Positions 51,709-59,833 of a DNA stretch of 64,000 bases are shown here, piece by piece (positions within the stretch are counted from its first letter, which is position 1; the number at the start of each line of letters is the position of its first letter). This DNA comes from a virus: positions 1 through 64,000 of the IMG/VR virus record IMGVR_UViG_3300021197_001602; one strand, 5' to 3'. The translations under genes and the position numbers were made by a program. The notes below the pieces were generated by a model. That model searched no databases. It had not been told where the DNA came from and was given only the letters and a program-made list of their open reading frames with translations.

Positions 51709-52207
51709 GGCAGCGAAGAAGGAGAAGTTTCACTTTGATGTTTCAGGTTTGACACCACTTGAGTGTACCTTGCTTAAGCAGACGGAGTTCTTAGGCTATC
51801 ATAATCGAGATGAAGAGGTTGAATATAGAGAAGGAAAATATCACGGGTCTATGTTTTGGGAGGTTGATGAATTCGGCTCAAAAAAGTGGGTTGTCTGCGT
51901 TCGAATCGCAGTTGATTGGGAAAAGCACTTTGCCGATGGAGCCACCAAACAGGAGCTTTTCGGCAGATGTATTGCTCATCTGAATCTTCCGCCAAAGCGA
52001 AAGAAGTTTCAACGACGCCAAACAAAACCGAGATATGGAAAGCTGTCCCCAGTGTCTCATTGGATTTATCCAAAAGAAGAGGACGGTGTAAAATATTTGT
52101 CTGCCCTCGTGATTACCGACAAGAAGCGATGCCGTTACTTCTTCGGACAAGGACCAGCAAACCTAACCATGAAGTCTGTCAGAAGAATGCGACAGAAGAG
52201 GGATTAA
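51701..52207 (+). CDS. Basic conserved protein, unknown
   Basis: A 168-residue protein starting at TTG 51701 after GGAAAAGGAAG. Aromatic and basic residues are frequent (HGSMFWEVDEFGSKKW; KRKKFQRRQTKPRYGK), with a C-terminal KSVRRMRQKRD tail, consistent with nucleic-acid binding. No motif recognised. Confidence 0.5.
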   Translation: MAKAAKKEKFHFDVSGLTPLECTLLKQTEFLGYHNRDEEVEYREGKYHGSMFWEVDEFGSKKWVVCVRIAVDWEKHFADGATKQELFGRCIAHLNLPPKRKKFQRRQTKPRYGKLSPVSHWIYPKEEDGVKYLSALVITDKKRCRYFFGQGPANLTMKSVRRMRQKRD

Positions 52208-52216
52208 AATTAAAAG

Positions 52217-52594
52217 ATGTCAGATGAAAAGCTATATGTTATACCAGCAGGCTCGCTTGAAAAGATAAGAGAAGAGTTGCTGGAGTTAAAGACCACCTCA
52301 AGCTGTCTTTTAAAATACTATGCTGAACTCAGAGAGGTTGATGCATGGGATAATTCCCCAATCATTCACTTGTGCGAGCTTTATTGTGGAAGCTCCTCAA
52401 TGGACGGACTGCTTACGACCCTCAGCGAAGACCCTGGTGTGGAAGTACCACAGCAATACTTGGATATGATTGCAGACGGAGATGTTGTTATTAGCAATGC
52501 TGATTATGTTGCCATACTGACGCTCTTGGAGTCTTTGAGGAATCTCAAGTCGAGCACTGCAACCAACTATGGCATTTCTTTTGAGGTGCACTGA
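52217..52594 (+). CDS. Small protein, unknown
   Basis: A 125-residue protein, 9 bases after the gene before it. Helical N-terminus (SLEKIREELLELKTTSSCLL), mixed C-terminus. Its stop overlaps the next ATG (TGATG). No family recognised. Confidence 0.5.
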   Translation: MSDEKLYVIPAGSLEKIREELLELKTTSSCLLKYYAELREVDAWDNSPIIHLCELYCGSSSMDGLLTTLSEDPGVEVPQQYLDMIADGDVVISNADYVAILTLLESLRNLKSSTATNYGISFEVH

Positions 52595-53523
52595 TGAACG
52601 CCCACGAGAGGTTCAAGGAGTACGCTGGTGATAAGTGCTGGCAAGCTCACATTTCTGATGTTAACAGAGAAACTGATTTGGAACTGGCAGGCTTAACTGC
52701 GCAAAAAACTTCTCAGCTAAAAGTCTCAGATTTTGAATTTGAATATGTTCCCAAAGAGGACAAGCTTGTTTGCTCTGAGATTAGGCGGTTCATCGAACGA
52801 CACGAGTGGCTGGGCAAGATGCCAATTTGGTCCACTCACAGGTTCACTGCTCGACTTAAGGGTTGCGGCACTTTGGCTGGTACCATTGTTATGGCGACCC
52901 CATATACTTTCTCAAACCTCCTAGGCAGGGAAAACCGAGGCAAAGAGAAGCTAATTGCAAGGGGTGCGTGTATTTCCTGGTCACCTAAAAACCTTGGCTC
53001 ATGGTTGATAATGCAGTCTGTGCGTTGGATGGTACAACACACTGAGTTTAGATTCTTTACAGCCTATAGCGACCCTGAAGCGAAAGAGCTTGGCACACTC
53101 TATCAGGCTTGTAACTTCCATTACCTTGGGCAGAAGTTTGGCACGGGTAATCAATACTTAGACCCAGCCAATCCAGACCGTGGGTGGTTTGGTGCTTCGG
53201 GCTTCAGCGATAGAAGTCAAATTGTGCGATATGCAAAGCAATTGGGCATGACATGGCAGCCCGAGTGGTACAAGTATGTGGGCTCGAAAAAGAATTATCG
53301 CAAGGTAGACTGGAAGGCTATTCCCGAGAAGGAAGCCGCCATGCTGAAGCAGGCAAGAAAAGACCATCGTGCCCGCTGTCAGCAACGACCATCACCTTCG
53401 AAACATAAGTATGTTTATATTCTCGGTACCAGCAAGCGAGAAACTAAAGTATTGTTGAAGAAGTTTGAAGAAAACAACCCAAAGAAGATTGATTTAGAAT
53501 ATCCAAGAGCACGAGGAGTTTGA
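52594..53523 (+). CDS. Mom-like acyltransferase (DNA modification candidate)
   Basis: A 309-residue protein whose middle (residues about 80-185) resembles the GNAT-type fold of phage Mu Mom, which adds a carbamoylmethyl group to adenine: FTARLKGCGTLAGTIVMATP, then RGACISWSPKNLGSWLIMQSV with the N-x-G-S turn, YSDPEAKELGTLYQACNFHYLG. The last 90 residues are basic and Lys-rich. It could shield phage DNA from host restriction. Homology is distant. It is the last gene of the operon, followed by a weak hairpin. Confidence 0.6.
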   Translation: MNAHERFKEYAGDKCWQAHISDVNRETDLELAGLTAQKTSQLKVSDFEFEYVPKEDKLVCSEIRRFIERHEWLGKMPIWSTHRFTARLKGCGTLAGTIVMATPYTFSNLLGRENRGKEKLIARGACISWSPKNLGSWLIMQSVRWMVQHTEFRFFTAYSDPEAKELGTLYQACNFHYLGQKFGTGNQYLDPANPDRGWFGASGFSDRSQIVRYAKQLGMTWQPEWYKYVGSKKNYRKVDWKAIPEKEAAMLKQARKDHRARCQQRPSPSKHKYVYILGTSKRETKVLLKKFEENNPKKIDLEYPRARGV

Positions 53524-53540
53524 ACTCATGCTCCTTCTTA
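53507..53540 (+). terminator. Weak hairpin after Mom-like gene
   Basis: GAGCA and TGCTC plus GAG-CTC can pair with one mismatch, followed by CTTCTTAATTATT. Plausible but imperfect terminator. Confidence 0.4.
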
Positions 53541-53623
53541 ATTATTGTGGACATTTACATAAAATCCAAAAAAGTTGAAAAAAAATAGCATTTATCGACA
53601 AACACCTTTTTGTGCGAGACAGA

Positions 53624-53631
53624 ACTATTTA
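53624..53631 (+). promoter_or_regulatory. Putative late promoter element (ACTATTTA), tagged-protein operon
   Basis: ACTATTTATTGAGTG, 53 bases before the ATG at 53677. It would drive the coupled operon 53677-59170. Confidence 0.5.
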
Positions 53632-53676
53632 TTGAGTGAATTAATAACAGATTCCCCGTGAGAGGAGACTTACAAT

Positions 53677-54072
53677 ATGAGTGAAGATAATGACGAAAAG
53701 TCTTTACAAGCAGAAGAACAAGAGAAAGAGAAGGCAGCGCAAGACGAATTGCTCCCTTCCGCACCACCCAAGCTGGCAGCCCGAGGTATTCGAACATTCA
53801 CTGTTGCAAGGCGATTCGATGAGTCTGGCGTGTCGGGCACTGGTGTTGTCATCGAAGGCGTTGTATTGGCAACTGGTCAGTGTATTGTCCACTGGCTCTA
53901 CCCGCCGCCCCGTGGTGGCATCGCAATCTTTGATTCAATGAACGACTTTATCAAGGTCCACATCGGTCCACACCCAGCAAACAAAACAATCATCACTTAC
54001 CAAGACGGTGAACAGCAAACATTTGGGAATGATGATGAAGCCACACCTGAAACTCAAAACGAGGTAGAATAA
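53677..54072 (+). CDS. Conserved protein, first gene of tagged operon
   Basis: A 131-residue protein with an acidic start, a central sheet region (FTVARRFDESGVSGTGVVIEGVVLATGQCIVHWLY in pieces, residues 40-75) and IHGP-like VHIGPHPANKTIIT. The DESGVSGTG and GVVLATG blocks are common in bacterial and phage hypothetical proteins. Function unknown. It opens the operon that carries the capsid-tag genes. Confidence 0.5.
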   Translation: MSEDNDEKSLQAEEQEKEKAAQDELLPSAPPKLAARGIRTFTVARRFDESGVSGTGVVIEGVVLATGQCIVHWLYPPPRGGIAIFDSMNDFIKVHIGPHPANKTIITYQDGEQQTFGNDDEATPETQNEVE

Positions 54073-54474
54073 ATGCAGAGTCTTATAAAAAACCTACGCC
54101 CGATTTATATCGAGGAATCTAAATTTCCAGTCTGGCTGAGCAAGCTGGTCCCTATCGAGGTGAACGCCGTGAGTATCGGACCCTTTGTATGGTGCCGAGG
54201 TATATTATCTACCACTACAAAGCGCCACGAGTGTATTCATTTTCACCAGCAGCTAGAATTATTGTTTGTAGGTCAGTGGATTTTGTACGGTTTGAGCTAT
54301 TTATATAATAGGATTATAAAGAGGATGGATGGTCCTACAGCCTATCGATTTAATGTGTTCGAAGTAGAAGCATATACTCATGAATCGACAGTACATTACT
54401 TAAGAGACAGAAAGACCTTTGCTTGGGTCAAATATATAAAGGGAAATAAAGAAGATGAAGCTCAAAGATTTTAA
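54073..54474 (+). CDS. Putative zinc metallopeptidase-like protein
   Basis: A 133-residue protein beginning directly after the previous stop. HECIH at 52-56 is an HExxH zinc motif in a helix, followed by a hydrophobic segment (LLFVGQWILYGLSYLY) and EVEAYTHE, a possible third ligand (Glu). A conserved cyanophage relative has the same arrangement. Membrane-associated protease is likely; target unknown. The end overlaps the next ATG by 20 bases. Confidence 0.55.
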   Translation: MQSLIKNLRPIYIEESKFPVWLSKLVPIEVNAVSIGPFVWCRGILSTTTKRHECIHFHQQLELLFVGQWILYGLSYLYNRIIKRMDGPTAYRFNVFEVEAYTHESTVHYLRDRKTFAWVKYIKGNKEDEAQRF

Positions 54475-55837
54475 AAAGCTAAATGAGAACTGGAGCCAGT
54501 GGGCTTCACAAGGTTACCCGTCTGGTCCGAGGGCAGACCTATACGATGCTATTCGTGACCACTCCTTGGAGAAGACGGGAAGCAGGGAGACTTATGGCAA
54601 CTTTGACAAGCTCGACGCCATGAACGACGAAGAGCTAGAAAACTATGCCACAGAGCTAATGCCTCAGTTGCCTGGTGATGAAGGTCCATATGACGCAGAG
54701 GCTGAAGCCTCAGCTATGAGAGAGTCCGCAGGTGGAAAGCTTCAGTATTCTGTATCCAACACTGGCTATGGGGATGTGTATGAATTCTTCGATGAGAATG
54801 GCGAAGAGACAGAGCAGACTCTAGGAATGATGGTTCTCGACTTGGCTGATGCTGGAGTCGGAGGCTGGGCACCCGAAGAACAAATTGATAGAATGATGGC
54901 TGTCAACGCAGACCCAAGCAAAAATCAAGGTGGGATGCAGAAGTGGGACAGCAGCGTCTTTGAAGATTACTATGGCGCAGACAACCAAAAGATTCTCCAA
55001 GCTTGGGCTAAGATGAGCGGCATGGAGCTTGAGCAAATGCCTGAAGCCGAAGATGAGTATGAAGACGACGGCACCAATGACTTTGAAGAATACTATAGCG
55101 AAAGCAAGAAGCGTAATAAAATTCACGAAGGGCGATATCATTTCGCAAACGCCTTCGACCAACTTGACATTGGAGAAGACCCGAGAGCACAAGCGCTCGA
55201 ACAGTGCATAAAGATTCTTAATGAATTAACCTATGACTCTTTAGAAGGTGATGTCGCATCCTACGCAGATGATGCTGCTCGCCTGTTGTGGAAAGCAGCA
55301 GAAGAACTAGATTATAAAAGAAATCAAGTGGGCAATGTTGAAGAATCAGTGGTCGGAGACATGAAGAGTAAGTTTCAAGATATGCTTACCCTCGGCGGCA
55401 AGAAAGGCAAGAGTAAGGGCGCTGGAAAGGGAAAGAAGATGGTAACGCCCGAACAAATTAAGAAGTGGTGGGGAAGCCTGCCAGCATCGGAGAAGCTGAA
55501 GATTTCTTCAAAGATGAAGCTTCCACGCAAAATAAAAGATTGGGGCGACCAAGAGTGGACTAACGCAGCAAGCTATTTGCTGGACAACCCTGTTGAAGAG
55601 GCACTCAGCCCAGAAGACGAAAGAGCCAGCGAGCAGGCTTATGCGATGGCTTTCGAGAAAGGTAGAAAGGGTATGGCAGTTGTTGATGTATGTAACGGCT
55701 TGACTGGTATCGGACACAAGGCTTGCTTGGCAGGACATCAAGACGGCGCTAACGAGTTCAGGCAGTCGCTTGCAGAGCGTGTGCGTCAGACTGTGGTGCG
55801 AAAACTTACAGAAGCCAAAGGAGTCGAAAAGAAATGA
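54455..55837 (+). CDS. Large acidic protein, candidate packaged protein
   Basis: A 460-residue acidic protein starting inside the metallopeptidase gene. The N-terminus MKLKDFKKLNENWSQW is loosely like the tag on the following genes but lacks the (L/I)xE site at position 14. Repeated acidic segments (EDEYEDDGTNDFEEYY), a basic linker with KKGKSKGAGKGKK (about residues 305-320), and the KKWWGSLPASEKLKI segment. The C-terminus GFGHKACLAGHQDGANEF-like region contains GIGHKACLAGHQDG. No enzyme motif seen. It precedes the tagged proteins by an ATGA overlap. Confidence 0.5.
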   Translation: MKLKDFKKLNENWSQWASQGYPSGPRADLYDAIRDHSLEKTGSRETYGNFDKLDAMNDEELENYATELMPQLPGDEGPYDAEAEASAMRESAGGKLQYSVSNTGYGDVYEFFDENGEETEQTLGMMVLDLADAGVGGWAPEEQIDRMMAVNADPSKNQGGMQKWDSSVFEDYYGADNQKILQAWAKMSGMELEQMPEAEDEYEDDGTNDFEEYYSESKKRNKIHEGRYHFANAFDQLDIGEDPRAQALEQCIKILNELTYDSLEGDVASYADDAARLLWKAAEELDYKRNQVGNVEESVVGDMKSKFQDMLTLGGKKGKSKGAGKGKKMVTPEQIKKWWGSLPASEKLKISSKMKLPRKIKDWGDQEWTNAASYLLDNPVEEALSPEDERASEQAYAMAFEKGRKGMAVVDVCNGLTGIGHKACLAGHQDGANEFRQSLAERVRQTVVRKLTEAKGVEKK

Positions 55838-57276
55838 AAAACCTACTAACAGAGTGGCGGAAATATTTGAAAGAAGGGGAGGAGTCGGACTTTAAAGTAC
55901 ACACGATGTACAACCCTGAAACGGGAGAGTCCGATGAGGCTCAGTCGGAAGACGAGCACAACTCTCTTGCAGAGAAGGGATATGTCCATGTAGACCCTGA
56001 AGCTATCAGGCAGACTCTTAAAGCCGAAGGCGGGGCAGCAGGACTCGAAGCTATAATGGGCGCTGTTGATGCAGAAGAAGAAGAGTTGCAAAAAGCTATG
56101 ATGGCTATGCCAGATGTGGCACAGCATGAGAATGGTGATTATGTCATGTCTGATGAAGCCGAGGTGGAGGTCAAGAAGGAAGCTGCCGAGGTTAAAGATA
56201 AATACGACGATGAGGTTGAGCGCCGAAGCAAGAAGACAATGAAGCAGGGCTTGGCTTTTATGAAGAGCGAAGAAAGGCTGCAAAGTTTTGTATCTTCGAT
56301 TATTGACGAGGTAATGTCAGAGGGTGATGAGTGGTATAGCGATGAACACGAGACGCTGGCTGACAAGAAGTTTGCAGACTCTCAGGCTTCAGCGCAAGAA
56401 GGGCAAGGCTTCCAAGTAGGTGAGTTCGTTAATGTTGTTGATGGCTCGCTTAAGGGTGCTACTGGCAAGGTTATTGAAATTACCACCACTACAACTGGCG
56501 AAGAAGGTTATGTTATTGAACTTTACTCCGATGCCAAGATGAAAGTCTTCGGGCAAAGAGGTGACGAAGTTATTGCTGTTGCGGGAGACTTAGAGTCAGG
56601 CGGCACAACCGACGGCATGGAACTCTACGACATTGACGAAGCCAAGAACGAAGACGGCAAGGAACAGGGCGTTGATGGCAAGGCTTGCTGGAAAGGCAAG
56701 AAGTATGCTGGTTCTGAAGATACAGACGGCGACGGAAAGGCAGACAAAGACAAGTGCGTTCCAATGGAAGAAGCTGAGTTGGCTGAGCGAGGCTCGCCAC
56801 TTGAGAGTGGTCTCCAAACCGCAGTCCAAGATTTTATTATAGAGCAGATGCAAAAAATGGGCTTGAATGCTGGCGACCCAACAGACCGAGATAGAATTAA
56901 AAATCAAGTCATGTCAATTGTCAGCACCGCTATTTCAGCCATTGGCTTGGACGAATCAAAGAAGGTGGACGACAACCTCCAAGAGAATGTTGCAACTTTC
57001 ATCGATGACTTCTTTATTAAAGAGGAGACTGACAAGGAGCGCATGAAGTGCAACAGCCCTCGTTACATTAAGAAGGGCGAGCCTGGATACGGCAAGAAGC
57101 AAAAGGTTGTTAAGGCTTGCAAGGACGGCAAAGAAAAGATTATCCGCTTTGGTGATGCTAATATGGAAAATAAGAGCGACAGCAAGGATAACAAGTCAAA
57201 CTTTAGAAGTAGGCACAATTGCGATGAGAAGACGGATAAGTTCTCAGCAGGATACTGGTCTTGTAAAGATTGGTAG
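55834..57276 (+). CDS. Tagged acidic KOW/Ca-type protein
   Basis: A 480-residue protein starting MKNLLTEWRKYLKEG, the shared tag with L12-K-E14|G. A KOW-like segment (FQVGEFVNVVDGSLKGATGK, about 193-212), a thrombospondin-type Ca site (DTDGDGKADKDKC, about 298-310) and a C-terminal conserved phage domain (KCNSPRYIKKGEPGYGKK; FRSRHNCDEKTDK then YWSCKDW) follow. That last domain occurs in structural proteins of other marine phages. The acidic content suits a head-internal protein. The ATGA overlap couples it to the gene before. Confidence 0.7.
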   Translation: MKNLLTEWRKYLKEGEESDFKVHTMYNPETGESDEAQSEDEHNSLAEKGYVHVDPEAIRQTLKAEGGAAGLEAIMGAVDAEEEELQKAMMAMPDVAQHENGDYVMSDEAEVEVKKEAAEVKDKYDDEVERRSKKTMKQGLAFMKSEERLQSFVSSIIDEVMSEGDEWYSDEHETLADKKFADSQASAQEGQGFQVGEFVNVVDGSLKGATGKVIEITTTTTGEEGYVIELYSDAKMKVFGQRGDEVIAVAGDLESGGTTDGMELYDIDEAKNEDGKEQGVDGKACWKGKKYAGSEDTDGDGKADKDKCVPMEEAELAERGSPLESGLQTAVQDFIIEQMQKMGLNAGDPTDRDRIKNQVMSIVSTAISAIGLDESKKVDDNLQENVATFIDDFFIKEETDKERMKCNSPRYIKKGEPGYGKKQKVVKACKDGKEKIIRFGDANMENKSDSKDNKSNFRSRHNCDEKTDKFSAGYWSCKDW

Positions 57277-57286
57277 GGGGTAGTTG

Positions 57287-57514
57287 ATGTTTCTTATAAA
57301 GCACTTGAGAGAAAATAACGAAACCTATTTTAGCCACTTGAAGTTCGCAGGAAGGGTGGGACTTTATCTTTCCTTGGCTTCAATTTGTTATTCGGTTCAT
57401 GCAATCTTGCCGTTCATCCCAATCCCAGCCCGTTTTAGTTTTGAGACTGTGGTTAACAAGTGCATTGCTTGGCACAATTATACTGTATTAAGAATGGACA
57501 CAGACGAACAATGA
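57287..57514 (+). CDS. DUF6356-type membrane protein
   Basis: A 75-residue protein from ATG 57287 after GGGGGTAG. HLRENNETYFSHLKFAGRVGLYL then VHAILPFIPIPA matches the DUF6356 pattern (short N-terminal helix and two membrane segments) known from proteobacteria and marine phages. Unknown role. Its stop overlaps the ATG of the GNAT-like gene. Confidence 0.6.
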   Translation: MFLIKHLRENNETYFSHLKFAGRVGLYLSLASICYSVHAILPFIPIPARFSFETVVNKCIAWHNYTVLRMDTDEQ

Positions 57515-58179
57515 AAAAACTACTAACAGAATGGCGGAAGTTCTTAGCCGAGGGCACCGACCCACGAATCCAGAAACAAATTAACATGCTGCTTGCTCTT
57601 CCAAAGGGTATCGGCATCGTTGGTGATTCTGAAGATTCCTTTGGCATGTCATTTAAGTATGCTGAGTTTCACGAGAATGGTTACGATACTCTTGGCGATG
57701 ATGGCAATGACGAAGGCATCCCCCATGGCTCTGTGGACATCATGGAGACGGAATCAGATGCAGAAGGTCCATGCTTCGGCGGCTTTACGGTCATCGGAAG
57801 CAGCGCAGCCAAGGGTTGGGGTCCACTTCTTTATGAGGTTGCAATTGAATGGGCTTCGCAAGAAGGCGGCGGACTGACAGCAGATAGATTCTCAGTGTCG
57901 GACAACGCTCAGGCTGTTTGGGATAAATATGGAAAGAGAGGGGATGTAAAGGGCAATCAAATGGATGTGAGCCACAACCCCGAAGGGGCTGGAGCAAGGT
58001 TGAACAAAACAGTTCCCCAGCTTACACCAGATGACGAGTCTGACGACTGTGACCAAGCCCGAGCTATATCAAAGCATGGACCCGACTGGCATAAAGACCC
58101 GACAACAAGAATGTATAAGAAAGATAACGCAGAGGTGATGCAAGCCCTCAAGGCAGCAGGGAGGCTGTTCATAGCATGA
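57511..58179 (+). CDS. Tagged GNAT-like acetyltransferase candidate
   Basis: A 222-residue protein starting MKKLLTEWRKFLAEG (L12-A-E14|G). The body (residues about 70-150) has FGGFTVIGSSAAKGWGPLLYEVAIEWAS with an acetyl-CoA-type G-x-G-P-L-L turn and a SVSDNAQAVWDKYGKRGDVK helix, a layout seen in phage GNAT-type proteins. I use ATG 57511; upstream in-frame codons overlap the preceding gene. If packaged it could modify a host protein or tRNA just after injection. Confidence 0.65.
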   Translation: MKKLLTEWRKFLAEGTDPRIQKQINMLLALPKGIGIVGDSEDSFGMSFKYAEFHENGYDTLGDDGNDEGIPHGSVDIMETESDAEGPCFGGFTVIGSSAAKGWGPLLYEVAIEWASQEGGGLTADRFSVSDNAQAVWDKYGKRGDVKGNQMDVSHNPEGAGARLNKTVPQLTPDDESDDCDQARAISKHGPDWHKDPTTRMYKKDNAEVMQALKAAGRLFIA

Positions 58180-58805
58180 AATACTTAATGGAAAATTGGA
58201 GAAGATATTTGAAAGAGGGCGACACAATTGCCCTTGGTAAGTGCTATCCGTTTGCCAATAGAATGGCAATGAAGTGGTCAGATGACAATATTGACAAAAC
58301 AAAGCCTCCTGGTAAGGGCGTCCACCCAGATATTGATAATAAAGATAAGTTTAAGGTTGTGCACGGTCGCATAACCGACAAGTTCAGTGGAGAAAGCGTA
58401 GACCATGCTTGGGTCGAGATGGGCGATTTGGTTTTCGACGACCAAACACAACACACAAAGCCAGATGGAATCCCGAAAGCCACCTATTACGATTTGTATC
58501 AGCCAGAAGTACAGGCAGAGTACACAGCCGAAGAGTCTATGATTAATTGCGTGAAGTCTGGGCACGAAGGTCCGTGGAATGAAGACCTTCAGTTGCAAGA
58601 AGCAATCACTCTTGACATTGAAGTTGGAGATATTGTTCTCGGTGGTAAATATAAAAATAAAAGAATTGAAGTAAAAGAGATTGGCACCGATGAGATTGGT
58701 CAGCCGACCATCAACGGCAAGTCTCTTTTAAAGTTTAGAATTGAAAAGCATCTTCCCGATGAAAAGAAGTCGAAGAAGACGCTTGATGCAGAAAAAGATA
58801 AATAA
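58176..58805 (+). CDS. Tagged Cys-His-Asp fold protein (transglutaminase/papain-like)
   Basis: A 209-residue protein starting MKYLMENWRRYLKEG (L12-K-E14|G). GKCYPFANRM offers a nucleophile Cys near 23, VVHGRITD and VDHAWVEMGDLVFDDQT supply His and Asp, the order of a papain/transglutaminase-like triad. A C-terminal barrel (VGDIVLGGKYKNKRIEVKEI, then INGKSLLKFRIEK) resembles a domain in other phage proteins. Peptidase, deamidase or transglutaminase activity is possible; the residues are visible but not proven. Coupled to the gene before it by ATGA. Confidence 0.6.
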   Translation: MKYLMENWRRYLKEGDTIALGKCYPFANRMAMKWSDDNIDKTKPPGKGVHPDIDNKDKFKVVHGRITDKFSGESVDHAWVEMGDLVFDDQTQHTKPDGIPKATYYDLYQPEVQAEYTAEESMINCVKSGHEGPWNEDLQLQEAITLDIEVGDIVLGGKYKNKRIEVKEIGTDEIGQPTINGKSLLKFRIEKHLPDEKKSKKTLDAEKDK

Positions 58806-58819
58806 GGGAGGATTTTATC

Positions 58820-58915
58820 ATGAAAAAGTTTTTACACAAGCTCGCTACACTGTTTGATACCAAACACTGTTGTTGTTGCTGTGGCTGCTGTTCTTGCGAA
58901 TCAGGCTGCTGCTAA
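58820..58915 (+). CDS. Cys-rich 31-residue peptide
   Basis: A short gene with a strong site (GGGAGGA). The product is MKKFLHKLATLFDTKH followed by CCCCCGCCSCESGCC: 10 Cys in 15 residues behind an amphipathic helix. It lies between two tagged genes and ends one base before the next ATG. Cys spacing would suit metal binding (metallothionein- or zinc-like) or membrane attachment. No homologue recognised. Too short for many gene finders. Confidence 0.6.
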   Translation: MKKFLHKLATLFDTKHCCCCCGCCSCESGCC

Positions 58916-59170
58916 ATGAAATTGATAATGGAAAAGTGGAGACGGTACACCACCCAAGATGGTGACCGTACTCTCACTCATTTGGTTGTTGAAGATGACG
59001 ACACTGAAGAGGATGTTGAGGAGGGTCGTGATTTTCAAAAAGATTCTTCTTACATCAAAGACCATGAGGGCAACAAAGAAGAATTAATTGGTGATGGGGG
59101 GCAGGACAATACTGAACCTTATGACAAGGAACCAATTAAAAAACGCAGTAAGAGTGCTCCACCCGCCTAG
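58916..59170 (+). CDS. Tag-related acidic small protein
   Basis: An 84-residue acidic protein starting MKLIMEKWRRYTTQDG. The W8-R-R-Y11 core of the tag is kept, but the (L/I)xE site at 12-14 is changed to TTQ, so it might bind the core without being cut. The rest is charged and probably disordered. No enzyme motif. It begins right after the Cys-rich peptide. Confidence 0.55.
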   Translation: MKLIMEKWRRYTTQDGDRTLTHLVVEDDDTEEDVEEGRDFQKDSSYIKDHEGNKEELIGDGGQDNTEPYDKEPIKKRSKSAPPA

Positions 59171-59177
59171 TTAATAC

Positions 59178-59363
59178 ATGGAGTCAGAAAGAAAGCAGAA
59201 GCCTTATCCATATAAGGCTGTCGAGTTTACGACAGAAGAGCTTGAGAAGATGAAAAGTATGGCGTCTTTGCGTGAGTACAATGTCTTTCATGATTGCAAT
59301 CATATAATCTATTCTCTGACTGTCCAGTTGATTAAAGAAAGGGCGGCAAATGAAAAACCTTAG
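59178..59363 (+). CDS. Small helical protein, unknown
   Basis: A 61-residue protein with ATG 59178. FTTEELEKMKSMASLREYN then IIYSLTVQLIKE gives two helices, similar in outline to small DNA-binding or toxin-antitoxin proteins. Its end overlaps the next start. No family recognised. Confidence 0.45.
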   Translation: MESERKQKPYPYKAVEFTTEELEKMKSMASLREYNVFHDCNHIIYSLTVQLIKERAANEKP

Positions 59364-59532
59364 AAAGACATTGAAGATGGTGTTGCTCATGGCAACTGGC
59401 GTGAATCTTGCACTGTTCTCGTTTGGGCTTTCTCTTGGTTCTTCAGACATGTACTTGTTGGCTATTGCCTCGGCTGTGTTTTGCTTCACTGGGTATGTGA
59501 GTCTCTCTCTTGACGAAAGCGACGAAAGGTAA
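59350..59532 (+). CDS. Small two-helix membrane protein
   Basis: A 60-residue protein starting in the end of the gene before it. Two hydrophobic segments (VLLMATGVNLALFSFGLSLG; YLLAIASAVFCFTGYVSLSL) with a short polar turn: holin-like in size and topology, but no other support. Could be a holin for the transglycosylase at 34002, or a membrane partner of the next gene. Confidence 0.45.
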   Translation: MKNLRKTLKMVLLMATGVNLALFSFGLSLGSSDMYLLAIASAVFCFTGYVSLSLDESDER

Positions 59533-59540
59533 CAAATCTC

Positions 59541-59783
59541 ATGGCGTGGGATATTCTATTGACATTCACCTTGGCATGTGTTATTTATATTCAATATGTT
59601 ACAATAAAAAGCCACAAAAGAAACATCTTCATTCTTGCTAAAAAGATTAGAGAAAACTCTGCAACCCCGCAACAGGACATTAAAAATTGGCAACCGAAGA
59701 TTATTGAAGGTGAGCTTGATATGTTCCACAATGGGAAACGAGCCTCTATCAAAGCAGTCTTTTATCCAAAAAAAGTAATTTAA
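59541..59783 (+). CDS. Small membrane-anchored protein
   Basis: An 80-residue protein with one N-terminal membrane helix (ILLTFTLACVIYIQYVTI) and a basic soluble tail (KSHKRNIFILAKKIREN). Could be an inner-membrane spanin partner or unrelated. No family recognised. Confidence 0.45.
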   Translation: MAWDILLTFTLACVIYIQYVTIKSHKRNIFILAKKIRENSATPQQDIKNWQPKIIEGELDMFHNGKRASIKAVFYPKKVI

Positions 59784-59833
59784 ACCTAATAAATCACGAT
59801 TTTGACCACTACCTATTAATGGAGGTGGGAAAT

